From assembly GCF_025685605.1 (NCBI RefSeq), contig NZ_JAGTUT010000001.1, positions 3,410,001-3,474,000 of the forward strand: DNA of 64,000 bases, given 5' to 3'. The notes under the pieces are model-generated. The model saw nothing but the letters and a program-made list of their open reading frames with translations. It was not told the origin of the DNA and did not search any database. The translations under genes and the position numbers were made by a program. This DNA comes from Granulicella arctica. GTDB taxonomy: Bacteria > Acidobacteriota > Terriglobia > Terriglobales > Acidobacteriaceae. Positions 44,761-54,297 of the stretch are shown here, one piece after another (the stretch's first letter is position 1; each line of letters begins with the position of its first letter).

Positions 44761-44792
44761 CGCGGAACATGCTGGGAGGCATCTAAGAAATT

Positions 44793-45437
44793 ATGGCTAA
44801 AGAATTGGCGAAAAACGGCACGAAGGCTTTGGCGGCGAAGAAGTTTAGTGTAGTGGCCAAGCACGCGAAGAAGGCGGCGAAACATGCTGCTAAGAAACAT
44901 GCGAAAAAAGCGGCGAAGCATGCAACCAAACATGCGAGTGAGAAGACTGCAGGATTGAAACACTCAGGAGCGCATGGGGGCATTCGGACTGCATTCCACC
45001 ATATGCAGCGTGCATCGGTGGTGATCTCCCTGATGGAAAAGGGAACGGGTGAGGATCTGCGCGACCTGCTGGACCGGGGCGTTAAGCTGTATGAGCACGC
45101 GATTGAAGGGAAAGGTGGAGATGTGACCATCCTGAGAGCCGTGGGCGTGCTGCGCGCGGCGGAGCACCTGTCGATGGCGGGACTCTATGCGGCTCGTCAT
45201 AAGCACCGGCAGAAGGTCGAGGCGCCGTCGGGTCCGTGGTTGAAGGGCTTTATGGCCGAGACCTCGGAACGCCTGAAGCAGGTGGAAGACGGAGAGCGCA
45301 GTAAGGGGCCAGACTTATTTCCTGTTGCCGAGGAGTTAGTGCGGCAGGCCGAGGATGCGGATCACGACACCCATCTTGCGTTCGAGCTGGTGATGGCTGC
45401 GGATGCGCTCTGCTTTGCGCTGGAGAATGGTCTATAG
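44793..45437 (+). CDS. Basic Lys/His/Ala-repeat protein inside the division cluster
   Basis: 214 residues, no family recognised. The first 60 residues hold 17 lysines and 6 histidines in a KHAKKAAK-type repeat (best at 23-49), like the tails of histone H1-like or AlgP-like DNA-binding proteins. The remaining ~150 residues are predicted all-alpha without membrane segments: HGGIRTAFHHMQRASVVISL, DLLDRGVKLYEHAIEG, AVGVLRAAEHLSMAGLYAAR, and LAFELVMAADALCFALE. It lies 32 bases after murF and 116 before mraY on the same strand, so it is expected to be cotranscribed. A link between nucleoid and division, or a nucleic acid binding role, is speculation. Confidence 0.75.
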   Translation: MAKELAKNGTKALAAKKFSVVAKHAKKAAKHAAKKHAKKAAKHATKHASEKTAGLKHSGAHGGIRTAFHHMQRASVVISLMEKGTGEDLRDLLDRGVKLYEHAIEGKGGDVTILRAVGVLRAAEHLSMAGLYAARHKHRQKVEAPSGPWLKGFMAETSERLKQVEDGERSKGPDLFPVAEELVRQAEDADHDTHLAFELVMAADALCFALENGL

Positions 45438-45505
45438 GGTGGTACATCCTGTTTCTCTGATGGATAGAGCAAGCGGCTGGACGCGACGACTGTTAAGATA
45501 GCCCT

Positions 45506-45539
45506 GACCCCTGCGGCGCATCGAGGAAGGCCGCGGGTC
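45506..45539 (+). other. GC-rich hairpin in the mraY leader
   Basis: GACCC (45506-45510) and GCGGC (45513-45517) pair with GCCGC (45530-45534) and GGGTC (45535-45539), giving a 10-bp stem with a two-base bulge, 14 bases before the mraY start codon. It partly borders the ribosome site GAGG (45542-45545). No T tract, so not a terminator. Confidence 0.35.
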
Positions 45540-45553
45540 CTGAGGCGGACGTT

Positions 45554-46690
45554 TTGCTCTATTGGCTGCTGTACCAGAAGCTCTTTCCTTACTTTCGGCT
45601 GTTCCGCATCTTTCGCTATCTCACGTTTCGCACGGTCTTTGCAAGCCTGACGGCGTTGCTGATTGGCTTGCTGATCGGGCCGTTCGTCATCGAGCGGCTA
45701 CGCGAGTTTCAGATCGGCCAGTACATTCGCGAAGATGGTCCGCAGTCCCATCAGAAAAAAGGCGGCACCCCGACGATGGGCGGGGTATTGATCTGCATCT
45801 CGATCCTGGTGCCGACGCTGCTGTGGTCGGACCTGTCGAACCCGTTTGTGTGGCTGATTGTGCTTTCGACGACGGCGTTCGGAGCGATCGGATTTACGGA
45901 TGACTACATTAAAACCGTTCGACGGAACAACAAAGGACTTTCTGCCCGGCAGAAGCTTGGACTGCAGTTCTTAGCGAGCGCTGCGGTCGCGGTCGCCCTT
46001 ACCGTGATGGACATGCATGGGGAGTATTCGACGCGGCTGGTCGTGCCATTTTCAAAGCGGTTTCGGCCGGACCTGGTCTGGCAATGGTTGGGTCATATTC
46101 CCCACATGGGGTGGCTTGCGTTCCTGCCGTTTGTCATATTCGTGATGCTGGTCATCACCTTCTCGAGCAACGCCGTGAACCTTACGGACGGGTTGGACGG
46201 GCTCGCGATCGGATGCACGATCATTGCGGCGGGTGCGCTAACGGTGCTGACTTATGTGAGCGGGCATGTTGTCTTCTCGGACTATCTCGAGCTGCAGCGG
46301 ATGCCAATGGTGAGCGAGCTAACGATCTTCTGCGGGTCGATGGTGGGAGCCAGTATTGGTTTCCTTTGGTACAACGCCCATCCGGCTGAGGTATTTATGG
46401 GCGATGTCGGGAGCCTGGCGCTTGGTGGCGCGATCGGGACCGTAGCGGTGATCATCAAGCAGGAGTTGCTGCTGCCTTTTATTGGCGGTGTGTTCATCAT
46501 GGAGGCGGTCAGCGTGATGCTGCAGGTAGGGAGTTACAAGCTGCGGGGCGGAAAGCGTATCTTTCGAATGGCCCCGCTGCATCATCATTTTGAGTTGGGT
46601 GGATGGTCGGAGTCGAAGGTGATTGCGCGGTTCTGGATTTTGGCGCTGGTGTTTGCGCTGCTGGCACTGACTACATTGAAGCTGCGCTGA
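45554..46690 (+). CDS. mraY: Phospho-MurNAc-pentapeptide transferase
   Basis: 378 residues from TTG 45554 with GAGG eight bases upstream. Integral membrane enzyme with ten helices that transfers phospho-MurNAc-pentapeptide to undecaprenyl phosphate, forming lipid I. Signature stretches: QKKGGTPTMGG, FTDDYIKTVRRNNKGL (the DD pair), NAVNLTDGLDGLAIG, and PLHHHFELGGWSESKVI near the C-terminus (HHH motif). Follows the basic protein. Confidence 0.97.
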   Translation: MLYWLLYQKLFPYFRLFRIFRYLTFRTVFASLTALLIGLLIGPFVIERLREFQIGQYIREDGPQSHQKKGGTPTMGGVLICISILVPTLLWSDLSNPFVWLIVLSTTAFGAIGFTDDYIKTVRRNNKGLSARQKLGLQFLASAAVAVALTVMDMHGEYSTRLVVPFSKRFRPDLVWQWLGHIPHMGWLAFLPFVIFVMLVITFSSNAVNLTDGLDGLAIGCTIIAAGALTVLTYVSGHVVFSDYLELQRMPMVSELTIFCGSMVGASIGFLWYNAHPAEVFMGDVGSLALGGAIGTVAVIIKQELLLPFIGGVFIMEAVSVMLQVGSYKLRGGKRIFRMAPLHHHFELGGWSESKVIARFWILALVFALLALTTLKLR

Positions 46691-46737
46691 GTCTCGTGGC
46701 GGTCGCAAAGAATAAGCAGGACCGATTTAGGAGAGAC

Positions 46738-48096
46738 ATGGAACTGAAGGGTAAGCGGGTGTTGGTAGTGGGACTGGGGAAGTCGGGGCTGGCGGCGGCC
46801 CTGTTTCTTCGGGAGCAGGGGGCGCGGGTTACGGTGAGCGACACGCGAAGCTCGGTGGCCCTGGCGGGAGAAATCCCAGCGCTGCTGGAGGCGGGGATCA
46901 TGGTGGAGGCGGGCGGCCATGGGCTGTTGACCTTTCGGCGGCAGGATTTGATTGTGGTCTCTCCGGGGGTGCCGCTGGATACGCCTGAGGTGAAGCAAGT
47001 GATGGCGTTTGGGCTACCGGTGATTGGGGAATTGGAGCTGGCAAGTCGGTATCTGCATGGACAGGTGGTGGCGATTACAGGGTCGAATGGAAAGACGACG
47101 ACGACGAGCCTGGTCGGAAAGATCTTTGCGGATGCCGGGCGATCTACACAGGTAGGCGGCAACATTGGGCTGCCCGTAATCGAGTTGATCGAGAAGAGTA
47201 CGGCGGAGACGGTGAATGTGCTCGAGGTTTCTAGCTTCCAACTCGAGACCGTGGTGGACTTTCATCCGCAGATCGCGGCGATCCTGAACCTGACGCCGGA
47301 TCATCTGGACCGGCATGGGAGCTTTGAGAAGTATGCCGCGGCGAAGGAGAAGATCTTTGCTCGGCAGACCACTGAGGACGCGCTGATCCTGAATGCGGAT
47401 GATCGTGCGGTACAGATGTGTGCGGGTAAGACGAAGTCGCGGGTCTTCTGGTTCAGCGGAACGAAGGTCGTGCGGCAGGGCGCGTTTGTGCGTGACGGCG
47501 TAGTCGCGTTTATCGGGAAGGAGGCTGGGACTACCGAGCCGGTCATGCCTGTTTCGGAGATTGCTTTGAAGGGCGCGCATAACATCGAAAATGTGCTGGC
47601 GGCGGTGTGTATGGCTCGTGTGGCCGGGATCTCGGCGGACAGCATACGGTCCTCGGTGGCGAGCTTTAAGGCCGTCGAGCATCGGCTGGAGTTCGTGGCG
47701 AAGGTCTCAGGGGTTGCGTATTTCAATGATTCAAAGGCGACCAATGTCGATGCGGCGATGAAGGCCGTAGCTTCGTTTGAAGGTGGGGTTCACCTGATCC
47801 TTGGGGGCAAGGACAAGAACTCTGACTACGCTCAACTGGCTCCGCTGCTGCGGGAACGAGTGAAGGCTGTTTATACCATTGGTTCGGCGAGCGAAAAGAT
47901 TGTGCGGCAGCTTGAAGGAGTCGTGAAGATGGTGACAGCCGAAACATTGGAGAACGCCGTCGCGGCTGCTGCGGAAGCGGCTGAGCAGGGCGATACGGTA
48001 CTGCTGGCACCGGCCTGTTCGAGCTTCGATCAATTTGAGAACTACGAGCATCGCGGCCGCGTGTTTCGCGAGCTTGTGCATGGATTATCGACGTAA
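46738..48096 (+). CDS. murD: UDP-MurNAc-L-alanine:D-glutamate ligase
   Basis: 452 residues from ATG 46738 with AGGAG at 46729-46733; the longer frame into mraY is not used. Starts MELKGKRVLVVGLGKSGLAA. ATP loop AITGSNGKTTTTSL, then EVSSFQLET, NLTPDHLDRHGSFEKYAAAK and YFNDSKATNVDA (the Glu-site lysine region), LAPACSSFDQFENYEHRG. Adds D-glutamate as the second residue of the stem peptide. Confidence 0.97.
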   Translation: MELKGKRVLVVGLGKSGLAAALFLREQGARVTVSDTRSSVALAGEIPALLEAGIMVEAGGHGLLTFRRQDLIVVSPGVPLDTPEVKQVMAFGLPVIGELELASRYLHGQVVAITGSNGKTTTTSLVGKIFADAGRSTQVGGNIGLPVIELIEKSTAETVNVLEVSSFQLETVVDFHPQIAAILNLTPDHLDRHGSFEKYAAAKEKIFARQTTEDALILNADDRAVQMCAGKTKSRVFWFSGTKVVRQGAFVRDGVVAFIGKEAGTTEPVMPVSEIALKGAHNIENVLAAVCMARVAGISADSIRSSVASFKAVEHRLEFVAKVSGVAYFNDSKATNVDAAMKAVASFEGGVHLILGGKDKNSDYAQLAPLLRERVKAVYTIGSASEKIVRQLEGVVKMVTAETLENAVAAAAEAAEQGDTVLLAPACSSFDQFENYEHRGRVFRELVHGLST

Positions 48097-48109
48097 GGGT
48101 GTGGCGTAG

Positions 48110-49201
48110 ATGGCGAAGCGGGTTGGCGTCGATAAGTGGCTCTTCGGAACGGTGCTGCTGCTGGTGTTGTTTGGGCTTGTCATGGTCTTCTCCGCTTCGG
48201 CGGTGATGGCGCAGGCAAAGTACGGCTCGCCGTATCGATTTGTAACGTGGCAGGCGATCTGGGCGCTGCTGGGCCTGATTGCGATGGCAGTATTAATGCG
48301 GGTGGACTATCGACGATTCAACAGTCCCCGTGTGGTGTTTCCTGCAGTCGCCGTGACGACGTTACTGCTGCTTGGCGTGTTCGCGATGGGTGGAATGAAC
48401 GGAGCGCATCGCTGGATTCGGTTTGCAGGCGTGACGCTGCAGCCGTCGGAACTGGCCAAGCCGGTGATTGTGCTATTTCTCGCGTATTTTCTGCAGACGC
48501 GGATTCACCAGATGGATGACTTGAAGGGTACGATTCTGCGGGCTGTGGCAGCGCCGCTCTTCTTCGTCGTGTTGATTTTGAAAGAGCCAGACCTCGGCAC
48601 CGCGATGGTGTGCGTTGCGGTGATGGCGCTGATGCTGTATCTGGCAGGAGTACAGACGCGCTATTTTGCAATTGGTGCCGTGATGGCGACGCCTGTGCTG
48701 TATTTCATGCTGTTTCATGTGGCGTGGCGGCGTGCCCGCATGCTGGCGTTCATCGATCCTGAGGCCGATCCTCGCGGGACAGGATTCCATATCCTGCAAT
48801 CGCTGATCGCGGTGGGAACGGGCGGCTTTCATGGATTGGGTTTGATGGAGGGACGGCAGAAGCTGTTCTATCTACCAGAACCGTTTACGGATTTTATCTT
48901 TGCAAACGTATGCGAGGAGCTTGGGCTGATCGGCGCGGTGCTGGTGGTCGGTTTGTTTGTGGTCCTGGGATATCGCGGGCTGCGGGCGGCGTTCCTGTCG
49001 ACTGATCCATTTGCGCGATTCCTGGCGTTTGGAATTACTACGGCGGTGTTGATCCAGGCGTTCTTCAATATGAGCGTGGTCCTGGCGCTGCTGCCGACAA
49101 AGGGAATTACATTGCCGTTTATCTCGGACGGCGGCACTTCGGTATTTATCACGCTTGCCAGCATGGGCGTTCTGCTGAACGTGACGCGCGAGATCGATTA
49201 G
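48110..49201 (+). CDS. ftsW: Septal peptidoglycan glycosyltransferase FtsW
   Basis: 363 residues, SEDS family, with about ten membrane helices. Characteristic: LFGLVMVFSASAVMA near the start, HRWIRFAGVTLQPSELAKP, LKEPDLGTAMV with the catalytic aspartate region, and the last third PFTDFIFANVCEELGLIGA and PTKGITLPFISDGGTS. It polymerises glycan from lipid II with FtsI. The stop TAG is directly followed by the TTG start of murG. Confidence 0.96.
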   Translation: MAKRVGVDKWLFGTVLLLVLFGLVMVFSASAVMAQAKYGSPYRFVTWQAIWALLGLIAMAVLMRVDYRRFNSPRVVFPAVAVTTLLLLGVFAMGGMNGAHRWIRFAGVTLQPSELAKPVIVLFLAYFLQTRIHQMDDLKGTILRAVAAPLFFVVLILKEPDLGTAMVCVAVMALMLYLAGVQTRYFAIGAVMATPVLYFMLFHVAWRRARMLAFIDPEADPRGTGFHILQSLIAVGTGGFHGLGLMEGRQKLFYLPEPFTDFIFANVCEELGLIGAVLVVGLFVVLGYRGLRAAFLSTDPFARFLAFGITTAVLIQAFFNMSVVLALLPTKGITLPFISDGGTSVFITLASMGVLLNVTREID

Positions 49202-50296
49202 TTGGCGAGTGACAGGGAATTGCGGGTTCTGATCGCTGGTGGTGGCACAGGTGGGCATGTGATCCCCGCACTGGCGATTGGACGCGAGTTGCGCGATGTT
49301 GCAGGGGCCGAGGTGCGCTTTGTGGGTACGGCGCGCGGCCTCGAGACGAGGCTGGTTCCCGAGGCTGGATTCCCACTCGAATTGATCCACGTAGGGCAGC
49401 TCAAGAATGTTAGCGTTATGACGCGGCTGCGGACGCTTACAGATCTGCCAAGGGGCTTGCTGCGGTGCGTCGCGCTGCTGCGAAGCTATCGGCCACAGGT
49501 GGTCGTGGGCGTAGGAGGGTATGCCTCCGGGCCGGCAATGATGGCCGCCATTCTGCTTGGAATTCCAACACTGGCTTTTGAGCCGAATGCGGTACCTGGG
49601 CTGGCGAACCGTCTTGTGGGAAGGTTTGTTACAGCGGCAGCAGTCAACTTCGCTCTGACTCAGCGGTATTTTCGGGGCGCGGTCGTGACGGGGATCCCGG
49701 TGCGGCGCGCCTTCTTTGACATTCAGCAGAAAGCAGAGGGTGAGGCTCCACGGCTGCTGGTCTTCGGTGGCAGCCAGGGGGCTCGCGTGCTGAACCAGGT
49801 GATGCCGAAGATCGCAGCGCGGCTGCTGGTGAACGTTCCCGGCCTTACGATCGTGCACCAAACCGGACCCCATGGCGAGGCGTCGACCCGCGAGGCTTAC
49901 GAGGCAAGCGGTGCAGACCCGGCGTGCTGGCAGGTAAGCGCTTATCTGAACGAGATGCCAAAGCAGTTTGCGGAAGCCGACCTGATCTTTTGCCGAAGTG
50001 GAGCGAGCACGATGGCGGAGCTGGGAGCGGCGGGAAAGGCCTCGATCCTGGTTCCGTTTCCACAGGCTGCGGACGACCACCAACGAAAGAATGCCGAGGT
50101 CTTTGCTGGAGCTGCTGCGGCATTAGTGGTGCTTGAGTCTGACCTGGAGCCGGAAATGCTCTTTACCCACCTGCGGAACCTGCTGGGAAATCCAACGGAG
50201 TTGCACCGGATGGGACAGAGAGCGAGGGCGCTGGCCCTGCCGGATGCGCTCGGAGTCATCGGGCGACTGGTCGTCTCGATCGCACGGCGGAGTTAG
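49202..50296 (+). CDS. murG: UDP-GlcNAc:undecaprenyl-PP-MurNAc-pentapeptide GlcNAc transferase
   Basis: 364 residues from TTG 49202, adjoining ftsW with no gap. GT-B fold: G-loop 1 is AGGGTGGHVIPALAIG, G-loop 2 is VVGVGGYASGPAMM, G-loop 3 is FGGSQGARVLNQ, and the donor site includes CRSGASTMAELGAAGKA. Makes lipid II at the inner face of the membrane. Confidence 0.97.
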   Translation: MASDRELRVLIAGGGTGGHVIPALAIGRELRDVAGAEVRFVGTARGLETRLVPEAGFPLELIHVGQLKNVSVMTRLRTLTDLPRGLLRCVALLRSYRPQVVVGVGGYASGPAMMAAILLGIPTLAFEPNAVPGLANRLVGRFVTAAAVNFALTQRYFRGAVVTGIPVRRAFFDIQQKAEGEAPRLLVFGGSQGARVLNQVMPKIAARLLVNVPGLTIVHQTGPHGEASTREAYEASGADPACWQVSAYLNEMPKQFAEADLIFCRSGASTMAELGAAGKASILVPFPQAADDHQRKNAEVFAGAAAALVVLESDLEPEMLFTHLRNLLGNPTELHRMGQRARALALPDALGVIGRLVVSIARRS

Positions 50297-50385
50297 GCCG
50301 CGATACCCCGGCTGCGGCGCCCTGTCACATGCCAGAAATATCCTTTGGCGATTCCTTGTAACATCGAAGGTGAAGTGAGAGGTGT

Positions 50386-52812
50386 ATGAGCGAAGGCCGT
50401 TGGGTGCTGTTGATTGCAAGTGAGGTGGGTGGTACGGATTCAGTATCGGACCGGGCGATGGAACGCCTTGTCGATGCGATAGGCGAAGAGGGCTACGAGG
50501 TCGTCAGGACCTCGACGCCGGAGGACGGCTTGTCGCTCGTCACCTCCGATCCTTCGCACAGTGCCATTCTGCTGGACTGGGACCTTGAAGGAGAGAATCA
50601 GTTTGATGAGCCTGCCGCGCTGAAGATCCTGCGCGCGGTTCGTCGCCGCAACAAAAAGATTCCGATCTTTCTGATTGCTGACCGCACGCTGGTGAGCGAG
50701 CTTCCGCTGGAAGTGGTGAAGCAGGTTCACGAATATATCCACCTCTTTGGCGACACACCAGCCTTTATCGCCAATCGTGTTGACTTCGCCATTGAGCGCT
50801 ATCACGAGCAGTTGCTGCCGCCGTACTTCCGCGAGTTGAAGAAGTACAACGACCAGGGAGCATATTCGTGGGACGCACCCGGTCACATGGGTGGTGTGGC
50901 ATTCCTAAAGCACCCGATTGGCATGGAGTTCCACAAGTTCTTCGGCGAGAACATCATGCGGTCGGATCTTGGGATTTCGACGGCTCCGCTGGGCTCATGG
51001 CTCGACCACATTGGACCTCCGGGCGAATCGGAGCGCAATGCTGCGCGGATTTTTGGCGCGGACTGGACCTTCTATGTGCTGGGCGGTTCGTCGACCTCGA
51101 ACCAGATTATCGGCCATGGCGTGATCGCACAGGACGACATCGTCCTGGCGGATGCGAACTGCCACAAATCCATCTGTCACTCGCTGACGGTGACGGGCGC
51201 GCGGCCGGTCTACATGAAGCCAACGCGCAACGGCTACGGCATGATCGGCCTGGTCCCGTTGAAGCGGTTTCATCCCGACTTCATCAAGGGATTGATTGAG
51301 AAGAGCCCCCTGACGGTTGGAGCACGGTCGCAGGTGCCGACGTACGCCGTGGTAACAAATTCGACCTACGACGGACTCTGCTATGACGTGAATCGGGTGG
51401 TGACGGAGCTGGCGAAGTCGGTCCCGCGAATTCACTTCGATGAGGCGTGGTACGCCTACGCGAAGTTTCACGAGATCTACCAGGGTCGGTTTGCGATGGG
51501 CGTACCGGACGACATGCCGGAACGACCGGCGATCTTTGCGGTGCAATCGACACACAAGATGTTGGCGGCGTTCTCCATGGGTTCGATGATCCATGTGAAG
51601 CTTAGCCCGCGCGCTCAACTCGACTTCGATCAGTTCAACGAAGCGTTCATGATGCACGGGACAACCTCACCCTTCTACCCGCTCATCGCGTCCCTTGATG
51701 TAGCAGCGGCGATGATGGATGACCCCGCCGGACCGACGCTGATGAGCGAGACGCTGCAGGATGCGATCAGCTTCCGCAAGGCGATGTCTTCGATTGCGCA
51801 CAGGCTGCGCGAGGCTGAGGAGGGCTGGTTCTTCCGGCTCTATCAGCCCGAACACGTCTTCGATCCGCTCGATGGAAAGACCTACCTGATTGAAGAGGCT
51901 GCGGACGGCCTGCTCACAAATCGTTCGAGTGCCTGGACGCTGAAGGCTGGCGAAGAGTGGCATGGCTTTCTGGACGAAGACATCGCAGATGACTACTGCA
52001 TGCTCGACCCGACCAAGGTAACAATCCTGACGCCCGGTGTAAATGCGCAGGGTGTGGTCAGCGAGTGGGGAATCCCTGCGGCGATACTCACTGAGTTCCT
52101 GGATGGTCGACGAGTCGAAATCGCGCGCACAGGCGACTACACCGTCCTTGTGCTCTTTTCGGTTGGAACCTCGAAGGGTAAATGGGGCGCGTTGCTTGAG
52201 AACTTGTTCGAGTTCAAGCGCCTTTACGACTCTGAGGCGCCGCTTGAAGAGGCGATGCCGGAGCTTGTGTCGCGCTTCCCGCATCGGTATCGAAACGTGA
52301 GCCTCAAGGAGCTGTCGGACGAGATGCACCTCGTCATGGGTCAGTTGAATCTGTCCGGGCTGGTCAATGAAGCGTGCGATGAAGATTTTGACCCAGTCTT
52401 AACGCCGGCGCAGACGTACCAGAAGCTGCTCCGGAACGAGACCGAGAAGATCCGCTTCAGCGATATGGCCGGGCGAATCGCCGCGGTGATGTTGGTGCCG
52501 TATCCTCCGGGCATTCCGATGAGTATGCCGGGCGAGCGCCTAGGTGGTCCGGACAGCCCGGTCATCAAGCTGATCCTCGCGATGGAAGAGTTCAGCAAGC
52601 GGTTCCCTGGATTTGAGCGCGAAGTGCACGGCATCGAGGTGGATGCCGAGGGCAATTACTGGATGCGCAGCGTCATCGAAGCCCAGGGTAAACGCCGGAA
52701 TGGTAACGGCAAGCACCGGCCGCCAAGCTCGGCTCCGCCAGTGAAGAAGCGGAAGCGTGCGGTGACGCCGCCCCTGAGTGAACCGCCGCACGGTCCGAAT
52801 ACAGAGCGGTAA
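50386..52812 (+). CDS. Orn/Lys/Arg decarboxylase family protein, biodegradative type
   Basis: 808 residues, the length of the large bacterial decarboxylases. Residues 1-135 form a response-regulator-like wing domain (ILLDWDLEGENQ). The fold-type I PLP domain follows with the Schiff-base lysine 391 in QSTHKMLAAFS and the HFDEAWYAY pyridine-nitrogen aspartate 352, then the C-terminal domain (LVPYPPGIPMSMPGER). The last 45 residues are a Lys/Arg/Pro-rich tail. Arginine, lysine and ornithine substrates cannot be told apart here; products (agmatine, cadaverine, putrescine) would feed polyamine or acid-stress metabolism. It interrupts the division cluster between murG (89-base gap) and murC (87-base gap). 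Confidence 0.92.
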   Translation: MSEGRWVLLIASEVGGTDSVSDRAMERLVDAIGEEGYEVVRTSTPEDGLSLVTSDPSHSAILLDWDLEGENQFDEPAALKILRAVRRRNKKIPIFLIADRTLVSELPLEVVKQVHEYIHLFGDTPAFIANRVDFAIERYHEQLLPPYFRELKKYNDQGAYSWDAPGHMGGVAFLKHPIGMEFHKFFGENIMRSDLGISTAPLGSWLDHIGPPGESERNAARIFGADWTFYVLGGSSTSNQIIGHGVIAQDDIVLADANCHKSICHSLTVTGARPVYMKPTRNGYGMIGLVPLKRFHPDFIKGLIEKSPLTVGARSQVPTYAVVTNSTYDGLCYDVNRVVTELAKSVPRIHFDEAWYAYAKFHEIYQGRFAMGVPDDMPERPAIFAVQSTHKMLAAFSMGSMIHVKLSPRAQLDFDQFNEAFMMHGTTSPFYPLIASLDVAAAMMDDPAGPTLMSETLQDAISFRKAMSSIAHRLREAEEGWFFRLYQPEHVFDPLDGKTYLIEEAADGLLTNRSSAWTLKAGEEWHGFLDEDIADDYCMLDPTKVTILTPGVNAQGVVSEWGIPAAILTEFLDGRRVEIARTGDYTVLVLFSVGTSKGKWGALLENLFEFKRLYDSEAPLEEAMPELVSRFPHRYRNVSLKELSDEMHLVMGQLNLSGLVNEACDEDFDPVLTPAQTYQKLLRNETEKIRFSDMAGRIAAVMLVPYPPGIPMSMPGERLGGPDSPVIKLILAMEEFSKRFPGFEREVHGIEVDAEGNYWMRSVIEAQGKRRNGNGKHRPPSSAPPVKKRKRAVTPPLSEPPHGPNTER

Positions 52813-52899
52813 GTCTGCTCCGGCGCACAAGCCACACTGATAGAGTGGAAGGCTATGTGCCGGAGCGACTCCGCGCCTCTGAAAGCGAGATGTTGCCCC

Positions 52900-54297
52900 A
52901 TGTTTGTGCCTGGTCATTTTCTCTTAGCTTCCTCGCAGCGCGTCCACTTCATTGGGATCGGCGGCATTGGAATGAGCGGTATCGCGGAGATACTCCTCAC
53001 GATGGGTTACCCGGTGTCGGGTTCCGATCTGCGTCGCTCGACGGTTACGGACCGGCTTGAGAGCATGGGCGCGCGCATCTTTGAGGGCCATGTCGCCCTG
53101 AATGCTGCGGCGAGCGATGTCGTGGTGACCAGTTCTGCTGTCTCCACAACAAATCCCGAGGTCGTGGAGGCACGTGCGCGCAAGATTCCTGTGATCCAGC
53201 GTGCGGAGATGCTCGCCGAATTGATGCGGTTGAAGTACGGAATTGCCGTGGCGGGCATGCACGGCAAAACAACAACCACGTCGATGATCGCGGCTGTGCT
53301 GGCAGGCGGGGGGCTTGATCCCACCGTGGTGGTCGGCGGCCGAGTCAATGCACTCGGCTCGAATGCGCGCCTGGGGAACTCGCAGTATCTTGTCGCGGAG
53401 GCGGACGAGAGCGATCGATCCTTTCTCAAGCTATCGCCAATCCTGGCGGTCATCACCAATCTGGATCGCGAGCACATGGATTGCTATCGCGATATGGATG
53501 ATGTCGAGGCGGCCTTTGTTGAGTTTATGGACAAGGTTCCGTTCTATGGAGCGACGACGGCTTGCGTCGACAATGCGATGCTGCGTGCCGTGCTGCCGCG
53601 AATCAAGCGGAAGGTCTACACCTATGGTGAGAGTGCGGATGCCGATTTCCGCCTGCAACTCCTCGCCAAAGAGCCGCACTGCCATGCCACCTTTGAAATG
53701 AACTACAAAGGGCTCGTGCTTGGGCCGTTTCATCTCCATGTGCCCGGGCGGCATAACGTGATGAACGCTGCGGCTGCAGTGGCGATTGGCATTCAGCTGG
53801 GCGTGCCGCCTGACCAGATCGCTGCCGGACTGGAGACGTTCCGCGGAGTCGATCGCAGATTTCAGCAGAAGGGAATCGTTCGGGGAGTCGCTGTGGTCGA
53901 CGACTACGGCCATCATCCAACCGAGGTTCTGGCGACCCTGCAGGCCGCTCGGGAGTGCGGGTACAAGCGCGTCCATGTGCTCTTCCAGCCTCACCGGTAC
54001 ACCCGAACGCGGGACCTGATGCCGGAGTTTGCGGCGGCCTTCAAGGATGCTGACACGGTGCAGGTCCTCGATATTTATGCAGCCAGTGAGTCGCCGATTC
54101 CCGGGGTCGACGCACCTGCACTGGTAACGGCAATCGCTGCTACCGGCTCGACAAAGGTCGCCTACGCCCCGGGCGTCGGCGATGCGGTGGCGGCGCTTGT
54201 AGCTCAGGCACAAGTCGGCGACGTGATCCTGACCCTTGGTGCGGGGAGCGTCTCCCATGCCGGAGGGCTGCTGCTTTCCGAGTTGGGGAAGTCCTGA
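52900..54297 (+). CDS. murC: UDP-N-acetylmuramate:L-alanine ligase
   Basis: 465 residues from ATG 52900 (MFVPGHFLLASSQRVHFIGIGG, close to the usual MurC start); ATG 52855 would add 15 residues without homology. UDP loop HFIGIGGIGMSGIAE, ATP loop GMHGKTTTTSMI, EADESDRSF, LDREHMDCY and the C-terminal DDYGHHPTEV and FQPHRYTRT motifs identify MurC. It adds the first amino acid, L-alanine, to UDP-MurNAc. murB and ddl, which often follow murC, are absent; the 135-base gap to ftsQ holds only a short coding-like stretch (SRYSPKKVAALESQQDIVRV) in another frame. Confidence 0.96.
   Translation: MFVPGHFLLASSQRVHFIGIGGIGMSGIAEILLTMGYPVSGSDLRRSTVTDRLESMGARIFEGHVALNAAASDVVVTSSAVSTTNPEVVEARARKIPVIQRAEMLAELMRLKYGIAVAGMHGKTTTTSMIAAVLAGGGLDPTVVVGGRVNALGSNARLGNSQYLVAEADESDRSFLKLSPILAVITNLDREHMDCYRDMDDVEAAFVEFMDKVPFYGATTACVDNAMLRAVLPRIKRKVYTYGESADADFRLQLLAKEPHCHATFEMNYKGLVLGPFHLHVPGRHNVMNAAAAVAIGIQLGVPPDQIAAGLETFRGVDRRFQQKGIVRGVAVVDDYGHHPTEVLATLQAARECGYKRVHVLFQPHRYTRTRDLMPEFAAAFKDADTVQVLDIYAASESPIPGVDAPALVTAIAATGSTKVAYAPGVGDAVAALVAQAQVGDVILTLGAGSVSHAGGLLLSELGKS

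Noticed and set aside
52855..52899. Upstream start for murC
   Set aside because: The extra 15 residues (MCRSDSAPLKARCCP) do not look like MurC and the family usually begins near the second start.
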